Notes: generated by a model not told the origin, from the sequence alone. A stretch of DNA of 64,000 bases from an uncultured Mollicutes bacterium (GCA_900540395.1 UQFQ01000007.1:1-64000); one strand, 5' to 3'; counted from the stretch's first letter, positions 26,561 through 36,177 are shown. Numbers and translations: made by a program.

Positions 26561-28230
26561 TATCGACTTATATGAAGAGTAATCCCTTCGTCATTCATTG
26601 AGGTCACTTTGATTGAGATGTTATTAATAGGCGTGCCATTATTAAAAGTGTTATGAGAGAAAAACATATCTACTTGATCAGTACCAAAACTATCCCCAGT
26701 TTGATAAAGATCTCTTCTTGTTGACCCCACACGACTTGTTTTAGGATTTTCAGAATATAATGTACGTTCTTTACTAATAAGTCTAACAAGAGCATAATCA
26801 TCACTTATTCCATTATAAGAAGGAGTATTTGAGTTACCAACTAAATATACATCTTCTCTTGAGCCATGCACTTCAACTTCCGGTACAGTGCTTTCACTTT
26901 CACTTAAATAATCACTACAAGTATAGTATCCATTTTGAATTTCGTGTTTAATTAAACGAGCATCAACATGGTAAATAGCTAAACCATTACTAAAAGCTAA
27001 TGGATAAGCATTACGGTATTTTTTAGTTGCATCAAGTTCATTTAAACCAGTTGGTGTTTCATATTCTAAAATCAAATATTCACTAAAAGCCGAATCGTTA
27101 TAATAACTTGAAGGAATAATTAAAGCTTCTCCTGTGTCTTCAAAAGGTTTTAAAGTTATTGTTGTATCGTTTTTATAGATAACTGTTGGTTCAATCCACC
27201 CTAAAGCATATTTTGAAAAAGCCGAGTGGTCACCAATATTTAAATCCATCATATCGATTCCACCAAGATAGCCATAATTACCACTATTATCGTAGCTATA
27301 ATAATCATCTAAGCCAAGCATATGCCCTGTTTCATGAATTATAGTATGAGCATCATATCCTGAAGATGGTGAATCATCGTATAAAAAAGAAAGAGCACAA
27401 TTAGCATAACGAGTACCAACTATTTTAATTTCACCAGTTTCTGTATCAGTAGCTTTTGCTAGATAATTAGTGGTATAAGCCCAAAATGGTTGTGATTCAG
27501 AACTCACTAATTTGCCATCAATAACATTATAAATTAGCCACATTCCATCAATATAGCCATCTTCATTTTGATCATATTTAGAATCAAAAATATCGATTGG
27601 TACATCATTTTTTGTTAAGCCATGTTTTAAAATATCAGTAATAAGTTCTTGTGAGCCACCGACTGAACTTGAACTTGATGTTAAATCTTCTTTGCTTAAA
27701 AATTCTGATGCACTCATTTCAGGGGTAAATGGGTCTGTAATTTCAAAATTAAGATTTAGTTTCTTATAACTTGATTTTTCATAAAAGCTTGAAACACTTT
27801 CCCAATATGGATTTGCGCCATCTAAGCTTGAAACCCCATTAAAAGTATATTCCATCGCATCTAAATAAGCGCCTTCATTAAAGTCAATATAACTACTGCG
27901 TTCATAATATCTGATATCGTTTAAATCAAAATTTACAGGGACAACTAAAATATTGACATCACCAGTTGAAGGGGTAATTGGACTATGAGCACTTTCGTTA
28001 ACATCAAGATAAGTAAAAGCGGCTTTATTAGTTCTATTAGATTCTTCATATTCAGTTTGCATACCACTGCCATCATCAATTAAAACATGACTAGTACCAG
28101 GATTATTACTTGGAACATCTGGCAAAAGGTTGTCATTATTAAAACCAAAGATAAAAATTGAGCCGATTCCAACTCCTACAATGCAAACACAAGTCACTAA
28201 TAAAACAATATTTTTTATATTACCTTTCAT
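26560..28230 (-). CDS. Membrane-anchored M6-like (immune inhibitor A) metalloprotease
   Basis: 556 aa from the ATG at 28228-28230, preceded by GGGGAT. One N-terminal TM (about 8-30) without a lipobox anchors it, with the enzyme outside. The zinc site is IIHETGHMLGLDD at about 297-309 (HExxH at 299-303), followed by GGIDMMDLNIGDHSAFSKYALGW, typical of M6 proteases. A calcium-loop-like DQNEDGYIDG lies at 220-229. The C-terminal 200 residues are beta-rich. M6 enzymes degrade host or environmental proteins. It overlaps the RDD gene downstream and follows the esterase gene by a 3-nt gap, so it is in one operon. Confidence 0.87.
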   Translation of the reverse strand: MKGNIKNIVLLVTCVCIVGVGIGSIFIFGFNNDNLLPDVPSNNPGTSHVLIDDGSGMQTEYEESNRTNKAAFTYLDVNESAHSPITPSTGDVNILVVPVNFDLNDIRYYERSSYIDFNEGAYLDAMEYTFNGVSSLDGANPYWESVSSFYEKSSYKKLNLNFEITDPFTPEMSASEFLSKEDLTSSSSSVGGSQELITDILKHGLTKNDVPIDIFDSKYDQNEDGYIDGMWLIYNVIDGKLVSSESQPFWAYTTNYLAKATDTETGEIKIVGTRYANCALSFLYDDSPSSGYDAHTIIHETGHMLGLDDYYSYDNSGNYGYLGGIDMMDLNIGDHSAFSKYALGWIEPTVIYKNDTTITLKPFEDTGEALIIPSSYYNDSAFSEYLILEYETPTGLNELDATKKYRNAYPLAFSNGLAIYHVDARLIKHEIQNGYYTCSDYLSESESTVPEVEVHGSREDVYLVGNSNTPSYNGISDDYALVRLISKERTLYSENPKTSRVGSTRRDLYQTGDSFGTDQVDMFFSHNTFNNGTPINNISIKVTSMNDEGITLHISR

Positions 28231-28231
28231 G

Positions 28232-29143
28232 CTAATCCCCAATAATTTCTTTAAATTTATTTATTACATAATTGTTATAATCTATTGATTTTTCTCGGTC
28301 ATAGAAACTTACTTCAAAGACATGAGGTTCATTTTCATACATCTTAAAGTTAACATTTACGCCATGTTTTTTAAGTTCTTCATAAGTTTTAATTGTTTGA
28401 TTTTTAAAACCATCATCACTAGAAGAAACAATAGATATAAATGGATAAGTTGATTTATTAATTACATCATCTAAAGAAGAATTGTAATATAACGCCTTCT
28501 TTTTATATCTTCTACCAAAAAAAGCACTCATTAAGCAGACATGAGCAATTTTAGTTCCTTTAGCATTAAAGATTTCTTTTAAAAATGGAACTGGATGTTC
28601 TAAATTCATCATTTTAAATTTAATATTAAATGGGACAACTTCATAAAGTTTTTGAAGATCTTCATTTTGATTAATAGCATTTATTAAAAGCGCTAAATGT
28701 CCACCAGCGCTATCACCAGTTAATAAAACATTATCAAAAGAAATATTTAATTCGTCTTTATTTTTTTCAATGTAATTAAAAAAATGAAACAAGTCTTTAA
28801 CAATGCCTTTTAAATTAGTTCTTAAAAGTAAACGATAAGACATTGATAAAACAACCATTCCTTTAGAAGCATAATATGCATTATGGAATCTATTTAAATC
28901 TTTATCGCCATAAATCCATCCACCACCATGGATATCAATCATTAAAGGTAATTTTTTAGTATCAACTACATTATCAGGATAATACATGTTAAAAAGATGG
29001 TATTTATTTTTACCCTTTAAATATCTAATGTCGTTAACTGCTTTGACTCCATCGATATGTTTCAAATTCTTAAAATTAGCTTCGTCGTTTTTCTTCATCT
29101 TTTTAGCTAAATATGTTGAATAAGTTTTAAATAGAACAGACAT
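28232..29143 (-). CDS. Alpha/beta hydrolase, esterase/lipase type (HSL-like)
   Basis: 303 aa from the ATG at 29141-29143, which has GGAGAAA just upstream; a start 12 nt earlier is in frame but places that site inside the gene. The oxyanion motif HGGGWIYG is near residue 75, the nucleophile elbow GDSAGGH near 145, and the catalytic His probably lies in NEPHVFEVSF near the end. This fits the hormone-sensitive-lipase/acetylesterase branch. No signal peptide, so cytosolic. Its start overlaps the end of the GNAT gene by 17 nt. The substrate is unknown. Confidence 0.86.
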   Translation of the reverse strand: MSVLFKTYSTYLAKKMKKNDEANFKNLKHIDGVKAVNDIRYLKGKNKYHLFNMYYPDNVVDTKKLPLMIDIHGGGWIYGDKDLNRFHNAYYASKGMVVLSMSYRLLLRTNLKGIVKDLFHFFNYIEKNKDELNISFDNVLLTGDSAGGHLALLINAINQNEDLQKLYEVVPFNIKFKMMNLEHPVPFLKEIFNAKGTKIAHVCLMSAFFGRRYKKKALYYNSSLDDVINKSTYPFISIVSSSDDGFKNQTIKTYEELKKHGVNVNFKMYENEPHVFEVSFYDREKSIDYNNYVINKFKEIIGD

Positions 29144-29432
29144 TATTTTCTCCATTAATTAATACAACTTTAACGCCGTTATATTGGTTTTTATTTTTGA
29201 GAAAATAATTTTGAGAATATGAACAAATTATCTTTATTTCATCAACGCCTTTATTAGCATAATTAAAAATATATTCATTTAAGGCTTTAGCTACGCCTTT
29301 CCCACGTGTGTTTTCATAAACTACCGTCGAGATTATAGTCAAAACATTATTTTCTAAAGAATATTTTAAAAATCCTAAACATTCATTATTTTCATAAGCT
29401 TCAATCTTTTCTTTTTTAACTAATATTTCCAT
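29127..29432 (-). CDS. Small GNAT-family N-acetyltransferase
   Basis: 101 aa. After a short beta start (YENNECLGFLKYSLENN), VVYENTRGKGVAKALNEYIFNYANKG matches the acetyl-CoA-binding motif of the short YjdJ-like GNAT proteins, with CSYSQNYFLKNKNQY at the end. The acceptor is unknown. It is first in the unit GNAT-esterase-metalloprotease-RDD-RDD and overlaps the esterase gene. An AT-rich gap separates it from the oppositely oriented tRNA-Lys promoter. Confidence 0.83.
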   Translation of the reverse strand: MEILVKKEKIEAYENNECLGFLKYSLENNVLTIISTVVYENTRGKGVAKALNEYIFNYANKGVDEIKIICSYSQNYFLKNKNQYNGVKVVLINGENNVCSI

Positions 29433-29486
29433 CTTATATCCCCCTACTCTTTATTAAGGTGAGTTAACATTTCTCTAAAATAAATC

Positions 29487-29516
29487 TTGATATTACTTCC
29501 TGCTTTTTTATATAAT
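29487..29516 (+). promoter_or_regulatory. Promoter of tRNA-Lys
   Basis: TTGATA at 29487-29492 and TATAAT at 29511-29516, spaced by 18 nt. The mature tRNA begins 10 nt further on. Confidence 0.75.
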
Positions 29517-29525
29517 TTTATGGCT

Positions 29526-29601
29526 GGTCCGCTAGCTCAGTTGGTAGAGCAACTGACTCTTAATCAGTGGGTCCGGAGTTCGAGTCTCCGGCGGATCACC
29601 A
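29526..29601 (+). tRNA. tRNA-Lys (CTT anticodon)
   Basis: A 76-nt cloverleaf with encoded CCA. The acceptor arm GGTCCGC pairs with GCGGATC. The anticodon arm ACTGA-CTCTTAA-TCAGT gives anticodon CTT. The T loop is GTTCGAGTC. It is a single-gene transcript, with its own promoter and terminator. Confidence 0.95.
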
Positions 29602-29614
29602 TTAATTGATAACT

Positions 29615-29638
29615 AGACTTAGAAATAAGTCTTTTTTT
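29615..29638 (+). terminator. Terminator of tRNA-Lys
   Basis: GACTTA-GAAA-TAAGTC hairpin followed by seven T; a stable GAAA tetraloop. Confidence 0.9.
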
Positions 29639-29785
29639 CTACCAAAATTTAGGCTTGAATTTTAATTTAAGTTGAGATTTGCAAGGTTTTTAGATTTTTA
29701 GTTGATATTTTTTAATCAGTTAACACATCTAAAATCTATATAAATTTTAAAGTAAAACAAGATATAAATAAACTAAAAAGCACTT

Positions 29786-32578
29786 CTATTCTTCTTTTAA
29801 ACATTTAACAGGATCTTTTTTACTTGCACTATAAGCAGGAATGATTGCACTTAAAATACCTAAAATTAAGCCAATGCCAATCAAAATAAACATATGCCGC
29901 CAAGTTACAACACAAATATCTTGGAAAGAAAAATAACGAGCATAATGCTGAGCGATAAGCATGTTAACAGGGAAAGCTAAAACGTAAGTAAATAAACAAC
30001 TAAATAAGCCGCTAAGTAAACCAACAATGCCAGCTTCAATAACAAACATTCTTGAAACATCAAGCTTTGTTGTTCCAACTGCTCTTAAAATACCAATATC
30101 CTTAGTTCTTTCTAAAACATTATTGTATGTAAATAAAACATTCATTGCACAAGCAACAATTAAAAGTACAGCAACAAATATAGATAAAACAAGGGAAACC
30201 AAGCTAACCATATTTGAAACGCTATCAATTAAAGATGAAGAAATACTAACGTAATATACTTTTTTATTATCATCGGTTTGAGCATCATTAAACTCATCAA
30301 GTCGATTTAAGATTTCATTTCTTTCTTCTAATCCTTTAGGGAAAATTGCAATATTTTGTAAAGTTGTATAACTATTTAAATAACAACCTAAATTAATAAA
30401 ATAATCATATACATCTTCAAGAGAGCCACTCTCTGATAGTTTATCAATGATGTCTTGAATTAATTGATCAATATTTTCAGCAGATAAGTCTTGGAAATTA
30501 GACATGATTTCTTCATCGACTAAATCAGCGCCAACTTTTTTAGCATCAGACAAAAAAGTTTCAAAAGTTGAGGCACGCCAATTTGTAATATTGCCACTAG
30601 GATCATGAGAATGATAACTATCCTCAATATAATAATAAGAAAAATATTTATTAACTAATTCATTAAAGGTTGATGAGTTGATTTCAATCTCACCATTTTT
30701 ATAGCTATCTAAATATGATTTAAGTTCATCAATAAATGCGTTTAAATTGGCTACACTACTAGTAAAATTAGCTACTACATTTCCACTAATATCACTAGAA
30801 ATATCACTACTAGCTTTTTCACTTACTAATTCATCTTGAAGTTCGGGAAGATGACATAAAGCAGGTGAAAGTAAAGTTATCGAATTTTCTTTTTTAGGAC
30901 GAATGATTCCAGATATTTCAAGTTCAATTCCTTTAGTTGAATCGTTATATAAATCAACTAGGTTATTTTTAGAATAACTATGCAATACTCGGCTAGAATT
31001 TAAAATTTTGTCTTCAACAATTAATGAGTTATTAGTTTTTTCATATATTTCATCATTATTAAATGCTTTGTATTTTTTGCCAACTACATCGTCAAAAGAA
31101 ATTGGCTCAACATTACTTTCAAGTTCTGGGTTTAATACATCATCAGTTGTATCGTTAGCATTATAAAAACCCATAGCCTTTAAGGTATTAAAATTAATAG
31201 CATTATAGTTATCAACGACTAGAACAATCTCGTTTTTGTTTTCTGGAAGATGACCATAAAGTAAGTCATAAGATTGGTCAATATCGCCATATAAAACATG
31301 GAAAATATTAGTTGGAATTCCATATCCTGATGAAGTATAACTTCCTCCAGCACTAACTGTAGTTGTAACACTGCTTATATAAGAAGCACTATTTCCATCA
31401 AGACTTTCTGGAAATTCAGTCGTTAGATTATAAGAATAGGAGTTTCCATAATTTTCGATATATTCAACAGCAAGTCCTTCTTCAACAAAAGAATCTAATA
31501 AAGCAAAATACTCACTTGAATAATTATTGTAAGTATAGGTATATTCACTACTTACTGAAACATAAGGATAAATTGCTTGATCATCAGGAAAAGCGGTTGA
31601 TTGATTAACACTTTGCCAATCTTCGGTAGTAGTTTTAAGAGTATAAGCTGGTACGTTAATTGGTAAAGAAGAGGCAGTTTCATAACTAACACGGTCACTA
31701 TAAACAGTAAAACCATTTACTAAAGCTAGAATAAAGCCTAAGGCAACTAAACCAAAACAATTTGCAACCGCCGAAATTGTTGTTTTTAATTTTTTAGAAA
31801 AGATATTTCTAATTGATAATCCCCAAATAACTCGATTTGAAATTAACCTTCTTTTCTTTGATATTAAATTAATTGCTTCATTATCTTTTTCTGGCACTTC
31901 AACTTTATTTTCTTCACCAATTACTTCGCCATCACTAAGATAAATAATTTTATCACTATATTTTTCTGCTAAATCTTTATTATGAGTAACTAAAATCACT
32001 AAATGTGTTTCACTTAATTTTTTTAGTATTTTCATTACTTCTAAACTAGTTTTACTATCTAAAGCTCCAGTTGGTTCATCAGCTAAAATTACTTTTGGAT
32101 CATTAATTAATGCTCTAGCGATAGCAATTCTTTGCATTTGACCACCACTTAGGTCAGAACTCTTTTTATCTTTCAAATCAAAAAGTTCAACCTTTTTTAA
32201 AAGATTATTAACCTTTCCTTCAATTTTCTTTTTATCAGTTTCTCCCCCTAAAACTAAAGGGAGCTCAATATTTTCATATGCGTTTAAATTTTTAATAAGA
32301 TGATAAGATTGAAAAACAAAACCAATAACCTTATTTCTAAATTCATCTTTTTCTTCACTTTTAAGGTTATTAGTTGAGACACCATCAATAATAATCTCCC
32401 CACTTGTTGGACGGTCAAGCAAGCCAATTAAATTTAGTAAAGTTGATTTGCCACATCCTGATGGACCTAAAATCGAATAAAAACCTAGACCAGAAAAAGA
32501 AAGATTAACGCCTTTTAAGGCATGAGTAACGATGTCTCCACTTTGGTAATCTTTTTTAAGGTCTTTAATTTCAATCAT
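29786..32578 (-). CDS. MacB-like ABC transporter, ATPase fused to FtsX-type permease
   Basis: 930 aa. Residues 1-230 are a LolD/MacB-type ATPase: Walker A GPSGCGKST at 38-46, LSGGQMQRIAIARAL near 143, Walker B VILADEPTGALDS, H-loop VTHNKD. TM1 is at about 262-285. Some 520 extracytoplasmic residues follow, rich in Ser, Tyr and Asn. Three TM segments close the protein, with the FtsX signature NVLERTKDIGILRAVGTTKLDVSRMF. Such proteins act as mechanical transmitters or exporters of peptides, lipids or lipoproteins, not as importers. The external part is longer than usual for MacB. It is a single gene, divergent from the DMT transporter. Confidence 0.9.
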   Translation of the reverse strand: MIEIKDLKKDYQSGDIVTHALKGVNLSFSGLGFYSILGPSGCGKSTLLNLIGLLDRPTSGEIIIDGVSTNNLKSEEKDEFRNKVIGFVFQSYHLIKNLNAYENIELPLVLGGETDKKKIEGKVNNLLKKVELFDLKDKKSSDLSGGQMQRIAIARALINDPKVILADEPTGALDSKTSLEVMKILKKLSETHLVILVTHNKDLAEKYSDKIIYLSDGEVIGEENKVEVPEKDNEAINLISKKRRLISNRVIWGLSIRNIFSKKLKTTISAVANCFGLVALGFILALVNGFTVYSDRVSYETASSLPINVPAYTLKTTTEDWQSVNQSTAFPDDQAIYPYVSVSSEYTYTYNNYSSEYFALLDSFVEEGLAVEYIENYGNSYSYNLTTEFPESLDGNSASYISSVTTTVSAGGSYTSSGYGIPTNIFHVLYGDIDQSYDLLYGHLPENKNEIVLVVDNYNAINFNTLKAMGFYNANDTTDDVLNPELESNVEPISFDDVVGKKYKAFNNDEIYEKTNNSLIVEDKILNSSRVLHSYSKNNLVDLYNDSTKGIELEISGIIRPKKENSITLLSPALCHLPELQDELVSEKASSDISSDISGNVVANFTSSVANLNAFIDELKSYLDSYKNGEIEINSSTFNELVNKYFSYYYIEDSYHSHDPSGNITNWRASTFETFLSDAKKVGADLVDEEIMSNFQDLSAENIDQLIQDIIDKLSESGSLEDVYDYFINLGCYLNSYTTLQNIAIFPKGLEERNEILNRLDEFNDAQTDDNKKVYYVSISSSLIDSVSNMVSLVSLVLSIFVAVLLIVACAMNVLFTYNNVLERTKDIGILRAVGTTKLDVSRMFVIEAGIVGLLSGLFSCLFTYVLAFPVNMLIAQHYARYFSFQDICVVTWRHMFILIGIGLILGILSAIIPAYSASKKDPVKCLKEE

Positions 32579-32654
32579 AATAAACTTTCACTCTTCAATT
32601 TATACAAATTTTATCACTAAAACTGTGGTTTTATTTAGACATTTTTAAAAAATA

Positions 32655-32684
32655 TTCACGACTACAAAAAGAAAGTAATAAAAT
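32655..32684 (+). promoter_or_regulatory. Promoter of the DMT transporter gene, probable leaderless start
   Basis: TTCACG at 32655-32660 and TAAAAT at 32679-32684, spaced 18 nt; the ATG is only 7 nt beyond the -10. No Shine-Dalgarno sequence is present. Confidence 0.5.
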
Positions 32685-32691
32685 AAGCCTT

Positions 32692-33657
32692 ATGAAAGTT
32701 AAAAAAGAAGAGTTAGTTAGTTTTTTTCTTTTAATATTTGCCTCCTTTTTATGGGGCATATCTTTTGTTTTCCAATCAATGGCTTCTAATCATTTAGGGA
32801 CCTTTTCTATTAATACTTTCCGTAGTTTAATCGCAGCCCTTTTCTTATTACCAATAGCTTTATATTCTATATATAAAAGTAGAAAAGAAAACAAACCAGT
32901 TAATTATAAAATTTCAATAATTGGTGGAGTTTTTGCAGGGTTTTTCCTTGCTTTAGCAAGTATTTTTCAGCAACTAGGAATATCAACAACCAGCACATCT
33001 AAAAGTGGATTCATCACTGCTTTTTATATAATTTTAGTTCCACTTCTTTCTATATTTTTTAAGAAGAAATGTGGCAACAATGTTTACATTGCAATCATTA
33101 TTGCTTTAGTTGGTTTAGGTCTACTAACATTAAATTCTTCCTTTAAATTGGAAATTGGTGATATATATCTTTTTATTGGTTCAATTTTCTTTTCCTTACA
33201 AATATTAACAATCGATCAAAGCTCAAATAAAGCTAATATCTTTTTATTAATGCTTATTCAAATGACAATTAGTGGCGTTGTCACTGCTCCTTTTATTGCT
33301 CTTGAAACAATATCTTTTGAAGCTATTTATAATGCTCTTTTACCAATCTTATTTTTAGGTATTGCTTCAAATGGCATAGCCTATACAATTCAAGTAATAA
33401 CGCAAAAAGTATTAAATCCAACAGTGGCTAGTTTATTAATGTCATTAGAAAGTGTTTTTGCTTCCTTAACTGGAGTAATTATCTATACTTTTTATGAGTT
33501 TAGCGATGTTCCACAATACTTAAATCTTCAACAGACTTTTGGTTGCATTGTAATGTTTATTGCAGTGACGATTTCTATTTTACCTAGCGAACGGTTCACA
33601 ATAGCTTATTGGAAAAATCGAAAAAAGAAAGAAAACAAAAATCTTCAAGACGATTAG
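32692..33657 (+). CDS. EamA/DMT-superfamily transporter
   Basis: 321 aa with about ten membrane segments in two EamA halves: FLLIFASFLWGISFVFQSMA with the conserved WG near the start of the first, then GDIYLFIGSIFFSLQILTID opening the second. LNPTVASLLMSLESVFASLTGV near 235-257 is the typical late EamA motif. The C-terminal tail is basic and cytosolic. DMT carriers export or import amino acids and metabolites; the substrate is not readable. It is followed after 94 nt by an MFS gene with its own ribosome site. Confidence 0.88.
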   Translation: MKVKKEELVSFFLLIFASFLWGISFVFQSMASNHLGTFSINTFRSLIAALFLLPIALYSIYKSRKENKPVNYKISIIGGVFAGFFLALASIFQQLGISTTSTSKSGFITAFYIILVPLLSIFFKKKCGNNVYIAIIIALVGLGLLTLNSSFKLEIGDIYLFIGSIFFSLQILTIDQSSNKANIFLLMLIQMTISGVVTAPFIALETISFEAIYNALLPILFLGIASNGIAYTIQVITQKVLNPTVASLLMSLESVFASLTGVIIYTFYEFSDVPQYLNLQQTFGCIVMFIAVTISILPSERFTIAYWKNRKKKENKNLQDD

Positions 33658-33751
33658 TAAGTCAAATTGTAAGCAATGTAAATTTTTAATAAATATATTT
33701 ATTTCTAATTTTACTAATATTAGAATATTAAAGTTTTGAAGAGACAAAAAT

Positions 33752-34954
33752 ATGGCTACACTGCTTTTACTTATTATTTACTTAATATTTATCTCATTAG
33801 GCTTACCTGATTCATTAGTTGCATCATCTTGGCCTGCCATTTCTCAATCATTAGAAATTAGTGCTGATTTTCAAGGAATTTTAACATTTGTAGTTTCACT
33901 ATGCACAATCATCTCTTCCTTTTTAACAGCTAAACTTGTCAAATGGTTTACTGCTAAAGGCGTTGTTTTAGTTTCAATACTACTTACTGCAATCGGTTTA
34001 ATTTGTATTTCTTATTCATCAAACTTTGCTTTAATTGTTGTTAGTGCAATTCCTTTAGGACTTGGCGCTGGAGCAATTGATTCAACATTAAATAATTATG
34101 TTGCAATAAACTATAAAGCGATTCACTTAAATTGGCTACATGCTTTTTGGGGCGTTGGTGCTTCTATTTCTCCTTTAATTTGTGGTGCTTTTTTAACTGA
34201 TATTAATGGCTGGCGAAATGGCGCCTTATGTCTTGCAATAATACAAAGTTGTATCTGGTTGATATGCGTTGCTTCAATTAAAGTTTGGAAAAAAGCCGAG
34301 ATTGAATTTGAGAGTCGTAAAACGGAAGCTACTGAAGAAGAACAAAAGATTAATACTAGCTTTTTAAAAACATTTAAATTAAGAGGAGTAATCCCTGCTT
34401 TAATTGGATTTTTCTGTTATATAGCTATTGAACAAACTACAGCTAATTGGTTCTCATCAATGGTAGTTTTTGATATGGGTGTTGCTGAAAATACTGCTGC
34501 TAACTGGGCTGCTCTATTTTATGTTGGCATAATGGTAGGAAGATTATTGTCTGGTGTTGTTTCTTTAAAAATTAACGATAAAAACTTAATTAGAATTGGA
34601 GAAGGAATTATTCTTGTTGGCTTAATATTAATGTGCATGCAATTTTATGTTTACTTAATGCCTGTTGCCCTTGTTCTTATAGGATTTGGCTGCGCACCAA
34701 TTTATCCTGCTATAATTCATTCAACTCCAAGTAGATTTACTGTTGAACATTCTCAATCTGTAATGTCTATTCAAATGGGCTTTGCTTATATTGCTAACGT
34801 TACTTTTGCTCCTTTATTTGGTGTTATTGGTAAAAATACGACTTTCTTAATTTTACCTTATGTAATTATTGGAGTTTTAATCTTATCTGTAGTTAGTAAC
34901 GAACTAGTAAATAAGCTTACTCAAAATAATCAAAAGAAAGAAATTGCTAAATAA
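33752..34954 (+). CDS. MFS transporter
   Basis: 400 aa with about 12 membrane segments. The opening YLIFISLGLPDSLVASSWPAI and HAFWGVGASISPLICG near residues 129-145 match the fucose-permease-like or YfkF-type MFS proteins. A short charged central loop (KKAEIEFESRKTEATEEEQK) separates the two halves. WPAI and GCAPIYPAIIHSTPSRF recur in that branch. The substrate is unknown; a sugar or drug are both possible. A weak GAAGAG site precedes the ATG. A hairpin terminator follows 17 nt after the stop. Confidence 0.88.
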   Translation: MATLLLLIIYLIFISLGLPDSLVASSWPAISQSLEISADFQGILTFVVSLCTIISSFLTAKLVKWFTAKGVVLVSILLTAIGLICISYSSNFALIVVSAIPLGLGAGAIDSTLNNYVAINYKAIHLNWLHAFWGVGASISPLICGAFLTDINGWRNGALCLAIIQSCIWLICVASIKVWKKAEIEFESRKTEATEEEQKINTSFLKTFKLRGVIPALIGFFCYIAIEQTTANWFSSMVVFDMGVAENTAANWAALFYVGIMVGRLLSGVVSLKINDKNLIRIGEGIILVGLILMCMQFYVYLMPVALVLIGFGCAPIYPAIIHSTPSRFTVEHSQSVMSIQMGFAYIANVTFAPLFGVIGKNTTFLILPYVIIGVLILSVVSNELVNKLTQNNQKKEIAK

Positions 34955-34970
34955 TAGAAATAGTTACTTA

Positions 34971-35005
34971 AAACCTTGATCAAGAAATTATGGTTGAGGT
35001 TTTTT
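34971..35005 (+). terminator. Terminator after the MFS gene
   Basis: AACCTTGATCA pairs with TGGTTGAGGTT (11 bp with three G-U pairs) followed by TTTTTT. Confidence 0.8.
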
Positions 35006-35045
35006 ATATATTCGTGTTTCATTAAAGCAAAATATGGTATTTATC

Positions 35046-35080
35046 TGATACACTTTCGAAATTTCTTCGAAAGTGTATCA
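35046..35080. repeat. 15-bp perfect inverted repeat
   Basis: TGATACACTTTCGAA at 35046-35060 and TTCGAAAGTGTATCA at 35066-35080, with a 5-nt loop. No U-run follows on either strand, so it is not a standard terminator. Confidence 0.85.
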
Positions 35081-35130
35081 CTTATTCTTAATAAAATACC
35101 ATTCGATACTTTTGCTGTTAAAATCTTAAA

Positions 35131-35155
35131 ATGCGATTACAATCGTATTTTTTTA
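35131..35155 (+). terminator. Second terminator-like hairpin upstream of the SDR gene
   Basis: ATGCGAT-TACA-ATCGTAT with one G-U pair, then seven T. It may be a back-up terminator for the MFS transcript or mark the end of a small RNA beginning near the 15-bp hairpin. Confidence 0.55.
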
Positions 35156-35393
35156 TATTCTGCGTGCAAAAATGTAGCATAAAAATTTTAAATAACTGTT
35201 AAACAATTTTACAATCGCTGTCACACTTTTTTTCAATACTAGATAGTCATTTCAAATAGTTAAATTTTAACTATGTAAGATGATAAAAAATAACGATAAT
35301 GAAGCATTATTTTATTGTTTATAAATTTTTACAAATTATCATTATTTAATAAAAAACTTTGAATTATAATTAAATAAATGGAGGATAACAAAA

Positions 35394-36152
35394 ATGTTTG
35401 ATTTTACAAACAGAATTGTAGTCATCACTGGTGCAAGTAGCGGTCTTGGCTCACAAATGGCTAAAGGATTTGCTGCGCAACATGCAAACCTTGTTTTACT
35501 TGCTCGTAGAGTCGAAAGACTTGAAGATCTCGCTAAGGATCTTCGTAAATTAGGTGTCAAAGTTTTACCACTTAAATGCGATGTCACAAACACTGAAAAC
35601 GTTAACGAATGTGCAAAAACTGTTGAAAAAGAATTTGGCAAAGTTGATGTTTTAGTTAATTGTGCAGGCGCAAGTAAAAATGCTGGCGTTTTAAACATGA
35701 CTGATGAAGAATGGGACTTCACAATGGACATTGATTTAAAGAGCGTCTTCTTAGTCACAAGAGCTTTTGCTAACATCATGAAAAAACATAATTACGGTAG
35801 AATTATTAACATCGCTTCAATGTATGGCTTAGTTGGTAATCCTGCAATGGATACTGTCGCTTATCACACTTCTAAAGGCGGTGTTGTTAACTTTACAAGA
35901 GCTGTTGCTGCTGAGCTTGCAAAATATGGCATCACATGTAATGCAATCTGTCCAGGTTATTTTGAAACCGAACTTACTCATGACACACTTGTTACACCAG
36001 AATTTACAGCTTATATGAAAGCCACTGTTCCACTAGGAAGATATGGCAAAGAAGGCGAACTTAATGCTGGTGCTCTCTTCTTAGGAAGTGAAGAAGCAAG
36101 TTATGTTACTGGTGTTATTTTACCAATCGATGGCGGATATACCTGTATTTAA
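35394..36152 (+). CDS. Short-chain dehydrogenase/reductase (gluconate 5-dehydrogenase-like)
   Basis: 252 aa, classical SDR. Cofactor motif TGASSGLG at 12-19, NCAGASKN near 89-96, catalytic Ser142 in NIASMYG, Tyr157 and Lys161 in AYHTSKGG, then NAICPGYFETEL and a C-terminal VTGVILPIDGGYTCI. Arg38 and Arg39 after beta 2 (LLARRVERLE) suggest NADP(H). It resembles gluconate 5-dehydrogenase and related sugar or hydroxysteroid SDRs, but the substrate is not determined by these motifs. It is a single gene with a strong GGAGG site and its own terminator. Codon use is richer in GC-ending codons than in neighbours, suggesting high expression. Confidence 0.9.
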   Translation: MFDFTNRIVVITGASSGLGSQMAKGFAAQHANLVLLARRVERLEDLAKDLRKLGVKVLPLKCDVTNTENVNECAKTVEKEFGKVDVLVNCAGASKNAGVLNMTDEEWDFTMDIDLKSVFLVTRAFANIMKKHNYGRIINIASMYGLVGNPAMDTVAYHTSKGGVVNFTRAVAAELAKYGITCNAICPGYFETELTHDTLVTPEFTAYMKATVPLGRYGKEGELNAGALFLGSEEASYVTGVILPIDGGYTCI

Positions 36153-36177
36153 TTAAATATAATTACTAACTATCACT

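Larger units (their letters stand above)
34955..35393. other. Gene-free stretch with terminators and a long hairpin
   Basis: About 440 nt. It holds the MFS terminator, a 15-bp perfect hairpin at 35046-35080, a second terminator-like hairpin, and the AT-rich promoter region and GGAGG site of the SDR gene. A 68-codon frame here crosses these hairpins and is not supported as a gene. Confidence 0.7.

Noticed and set aside
34976..35182. A 68-codon frame after the MFS gene
   Set aside because: It runs through a terminator, a 15-bp hairpin and a second terminator-like hairpin, and shows no domain.
35342..35779. A 145-codon minus-strand frame
   Set aside because: It is antisense to the SDR gene, whose motifs are unmistakable.
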